Origin: an uncultured Clostridia bacterium
Lineage (GTDB): Bacteria > Bacillota > Clostridia > Oscillospirales > CAG-272
DNA length: 38,514 nt
Reading direction: 5' to 3'
Assembly: GCA_944393415.1 (NCBI GenBank)
Contig: CALYAD010000039.1
Coordinates: 1-38,514 of the forward strand
Position numbers and translations under genes: made by a program. A model generated the notes under the pieces. The model was not told the origin of the DNA. It saw only the letters and a list, made by a program, of their open reading frames with translations, and ran no database searches. Below, piece after piece: positions 36,902 through 38,514 of the stretch (its first letter is position 1; each line of letters starts with the position of its first letter).

Positions 36902-37393
36902 ATAAATGACCATTCCTTTCTGACTTATGCGAAAGTTTTGCGCGGTAAGTCTACGCCGTGCTTAGCGTAAAAGCCGCCAAGCCTTACGACCTGAAAACGC
37001 TGCTTCAGATCTTAGCCTGAGACCGCCCGCGTGATCTCCGCCGACGCGCGGCACTGATCACGGCGCAGCAGACATTAAAAAGCGCAGCGCTCACTCTGTC
37101 CGATTTATCCGGTTAAAATAAAAAACCGGTCATAAAAATCAATAGACCACCATATACGTCCGCTCAGGAACCAAAATAAATACCGCATTTTTTCTTACGT
37201 GCTACCCCTACGACAAGCTGGTTACCGTCGAATTATAAGCTGCACCCACGCTACCCCTACGACAAAGCTGGTTACCGTCGAATTATAAGCTGCGCTGCGA
37301 AAACCGCCGAAAAAAGTGCGTTTTTATTTAAAATTCGCCTTGCGGACCTCAACGGAGGTCCTTCATATATCAGCCTTACGGCTTATTTCATCA
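36902..37393 (-). promoter_or_regulatory. Long rpoB leader with hairpins
   Basis: About 480 bases lie between the predicted transcription start and the rpoB ATG, with no gene I can support. Read on the minus strand they hold GGACCTC/GAGGTCC (near 37350), a tandem duplication (37201-37293), CCGGTT/AACCGG (near 37110-37135), and an imperfect hairpin GATCTGAA with TTCAGGTC near 37000. These may attenuate transcription. In many bacteria a ribosomal-protein leader with rplJ-rplL sits here; neither gene is seen. Confidence 0.5.
37201..37293. repeat. Tandem 43/44-nt direct repeat in the rpoB leader
   Basis: Copy 1 (37201-37243) and copy 2 (37250-37293) both run from GCTACCCCTACGACAA to TCGAATTATAAGCTGC. 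They differ by a single inserted A and are six bases apart. Each includes GGTTACCGTCG, and each forms a small CGAC/GTCG pairing. The precision of the duplication suggests recent or selected copies. Confidence 0.85.
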
Positions 37394-37399
37394 GGATAC

Positions 37400-37428
37400 A
37401 TTATATCATAACACACCATCAAAGTCAA
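37400..37428 (-). promoter_or_regulatory. Promoter of rpoBC
   Basis: TTGACT (37423-37428) and a perfect TATAAT (37400-37405) are 17 bases apart on the minus strand, with extended TGA. It is a very strong promoter, about 500 bases before the rpoB ATG. Confidence 0.85.
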
Positions 37429-37501
37429 GTTTTTTTTCAAAATATTAGAATTTTTACATTTTGTTAACAAAAATATTTTTTCACATTTTTTCCGAAACCT
37501 A

Positions 37502-37530
37502 TTGCTTTTTTATTAATTCTGTGATAGAAT
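37502..37530 (+). promoter_or_regulatory. Promoter of rpsT
   Basis: TTGCTT (37502-37507) and TAGAAT (37525-37530) are 17 bases apart with an extended TGA. It stands divergent from the rpoBC promoter with about 75 bases between them. Confidence 0.7.
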
Positions 37531-37575
37531 ATAGGAGTGAAAATTTCTTAATATTTTTGTAAGGAGGTAAAGCAG

Positions 37576-37842
37576 ATGCCAAATATCAAGTCTGCGAAGA
37601 AGCGCGTTAAGACCACTGAGACCAAAACAATGCGCAATAAGGTAGAAAAAACGATCCTTAAGACTGCGATAAAGAAATATGAGACGGCTCTCGCCGCCGG
37701 AGAAAAGGCTGCTGCCGAGGAAGCGTTCAGAGCTGTCTGCAAGAAGCTTGATCAGGCTGCCGCCCATGGCATAATTTCCAAAAATAAGGCTGCAAGAAAG
37801 ACCAGCCGCTTCGCCCTGAAGCTGAACAAGCTCGGAGCGTGA
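37576..37842 (+). CDS. rpsT: 30S ribosomal protein S20
   Basis: S20 binds 16S rRNA early in 30S assembly. The 88-residue product has normal length and the typical lysine-rich start MPNIKSAKKRVKTTE. The end ISKNKAARKTSRFALKLNKL is also diagnostic. AAGGAGG lies at a good distance before the ATG. The gene has its own promoter and terminator and is thus monocistronic, divergent from rpoB. Confidence 0.97.
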   Translation: MPNIKSAKKRVKTTETKTMRNKVEKTILKTAIKKYETALAAGEKAAAEEAFRAVCKKLDQAAAHGIISKNKAARKTSRFALKLNKLGA

Positions 37843-37858
37843 GATATCATCACAAAAC

Positions 37859-37896
37859 AAAAAGCCGCTTGAAACATTATGCGGCTTTTTGTTTTG
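37859..37896 (+). terminator. Terminator of rpsT
   Basis: AAAAAGCCGC pairs with GCGGCTTTTT, followed by GTTTTG. It begins 17 bases after the stop codon. Confidence 0.85.
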
Positions 37897-37964
37897 TCTG
37901 AGATTCCGGCAACCTCGCAGAGCCTGAATGACTTATACAACTTTTCTATAAATAGAATAATAAA

Positions 37965-38020
37965 AAGCCGGAGGCAGGATGTTTCGTCTGAGCGTAACGT
38001 TCACGTGCCCTCGGCTTTCT
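37965..38020 (-). terminator. Terminator of the hypothetical gene at 38050-38367
   Basis: On the minus strand AAAGCCGAGG pairs with CCTCCGGCTTT and is followed by TTATTATTC. It stands 30 bases after the stop codon. It has a weak T-rich continuation on the + strand too. Confidence 0.6.
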
Positions 38021-38049
38021 GTATTTTAATATTTATACTACCTCAAACG

Positions 38050-38367
38050 CTATGAGTTTTCTGAACCTTCCTGCGGACGGATATTTAAATTTCCGCTCAA
38101 GTATATCAGTACTTCCAGAAAAGATATCAAAACTATGTCCTTAACTATCATCTGATAGTTTACCTCGCCGCCCGCACGCGAGGTACGCAGCGCGTAAAGT
38201 ATGTTTACATAGTTATGTCTGCCGGGCTGAATAAACAGCGTATAGCTGTCTCCGTCTAAAGTTATGTCCTTTTCGTATATCGGGCAATACGGCTTGCTTC
38301 TCGCGTTCTGGGATAAATAGGTAACTAAGAGGTCATATTCCTCTTTTTTCATTTTTCTGAGCGTCAT
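38050..38367 (-). CDS. Hypothetical protein, 105 residues
   Basis: I do not recognise a family. The product is soluble for most of its length (start MTLRKMKKEEYDLLV), with an aromatic middle (YTLFIQPGRHNYVNILYALR). One hydrophobic stretch near the end (about 76-93) is too short and charged at its edge to be a clear membrane helix. AAAGG lies eleven bases before the ATG, a usable ribosome binding site. No promoter is seen for it. A possible insertion-sequence end lies directly upstream of that site, so its expression may have changed. Confidence 0.6.
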   Translation of the reverse strand: MTLRKMKKEEYDLLVTYLSQNARSKPYCPIYEKDITLDGDSYTLFIQPGRHNYVNILYALRTSRAGGEVNYQMIVKDIVLISFLEVLIYLSGNLNIRPQEGSENS

Positions 38368-38388
38368 TTTTTATTTTTCCTTTCTTTA

Positions 38389-38408
38389 GGGAACCTCTAA
38401 AAATTCCC
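38389..38408. mobile_element. Possible insertion-sequence terminal end
   Basis: GGGAACCTCTAAAAATTCCC is a 20-base segment with complementary ends (GGGAA/TTCCC) that resembles a terminal inverted repeat of some IS families. It lies between the hypothetical gene's ribosome binding site and a promoter facing the window's right edge, where a transposase-like start follows. The other end is outside the window, so this stays tentative. Confidence 0.3.
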
Positions 38409-38415
38409 GAAGATA

Positions 38416-38444
38416 TTGAATAAAGTCGCAAAGTATGATATAAT
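38416..38444 (+). promoter_or_regulatory. Promoter of the partial gene at the right edge
   Basis: TTGAAT (38416-38421) and TATAAT (38439-38444) are 17 bases apart with an extended TGA before the -10. Confidence 0.75.
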
Positions 38445-38475
38445 GGGAACAAACAAGAGAAGGGCGGCGAAAACC

Positions 38476-38514
38476 ATGAAACAGATCAACCTATTTGCAG
38501 AAGAAACACAGCTG
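38476..38514 (+). CDS. N-terminal fragment, possibly an IS5-like transposase
   Basis: Only 13 codons (MKQINLFAEETQL) lie in the window; the gene runs off the right edge. GAGAAGGG precedes the ATG and a clear promoter lies upstream. The start resembles those of some clostridial IS5-related transposases. The candidate terminal repeat at 38389-38408 fits the same idea. With so few residues the assignment is a guess. Confidence 0.35.
   Translation, partial: MKQINLFAEETQL

Noticed and set aside
37201..37293. TATAAT strings in the rpoB-leader repeats as promoters
   Set aside because: On the minus strand no -35 box lies at 16-18 bases; the strong promoter at 37400-37428 explains expression.

Overview
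This is a chromosomal window from a low-oxygen Bacillota, most likely an uncultured or gut-type member of the Clostridia. The evidence is the gene set: HemZ, RecD2, CdaA, an RseC-like protein, the MEP isoprenoid genes, an S-box before metK, an FMN riboswitch before a RibU-type ECF component, and a rpsL-rpsG-fusA-tuf block next to rpoBC. Shine-Dalgarno sites are of the AAAGGA/GGAGG type, and several genes start with TTG or GTG. No prophage, CRISPR array, rRNA or tRNA was seen. The only mobile-element signal is a possible insertion-sequence end at the right edge.

Layout, left to right. 1-1261: a terminator of an upstream + strand gene, a small Cys-rich membrane protein with its own promoter, and rpe. 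1262-1959: a gene-free stretch with two tandem copies of an intergenic leader repeat and a terminator. 1960-10674, all on the minus strand and transcribed right to left: cdaA, a 56-residue membrane protein, an FAD-dependent dehydrogenase, an RseC-like protein, recJ, dtd, hemZ and a uridine-kinase-like gene. 10675-10966: a divergent promoter region. 10967-13392 on the + strand: ispD, ispF, rlmN. 13389-16110, minus strand: araC-type regulator, hotdog thioesterase, flavin reductase-like protein and a conserved protein of unknown function. 16389-22209, minus strand: metK (with SAM-I riboswitch), recD2, comF and an E2-like acyltransferase homologue. 22410-23663: FMN riboswitch, a long leader and a RibU-like gene. 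24008-28832: rpsL, rpsG, fusA and tuf under a strong promoter. 29007-37428: rpoB and rpoC under a separate strong promoter with a leader of about 480 nt. 37502-38514: rpsT, a small hypothetical gene, and the start of a possible transposase gene.

Most genes are housekeeping genes. The information-processing block (rpsT, rpoBC, rpsL-rpsG-fusA-tuf) makes transcription and translation machinery. The two riboswitches tie metK to SAM and the riboflavin transporter gene to FMN. The items most worth a second look are: (1) a family of leader repeats, ending in a GCCGCC/GGCGGC hairpin and a ribosome binding site, placed just before the start codons of rpe, araC and (partly) the E2-like gene; (2) a long rpoB leader with a duplicated 43-nt element and no rplJ-rplL upstream; (3) an insertion of about 120 residues near the C-terminal part of RpoB; (4) an overlapping small membrane-protein gene right after cdaA, where one would look for cdaR; and (5) an E2-like protein with Glu at the position of the catalytic His. 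I found no clearly new multi-gene system.
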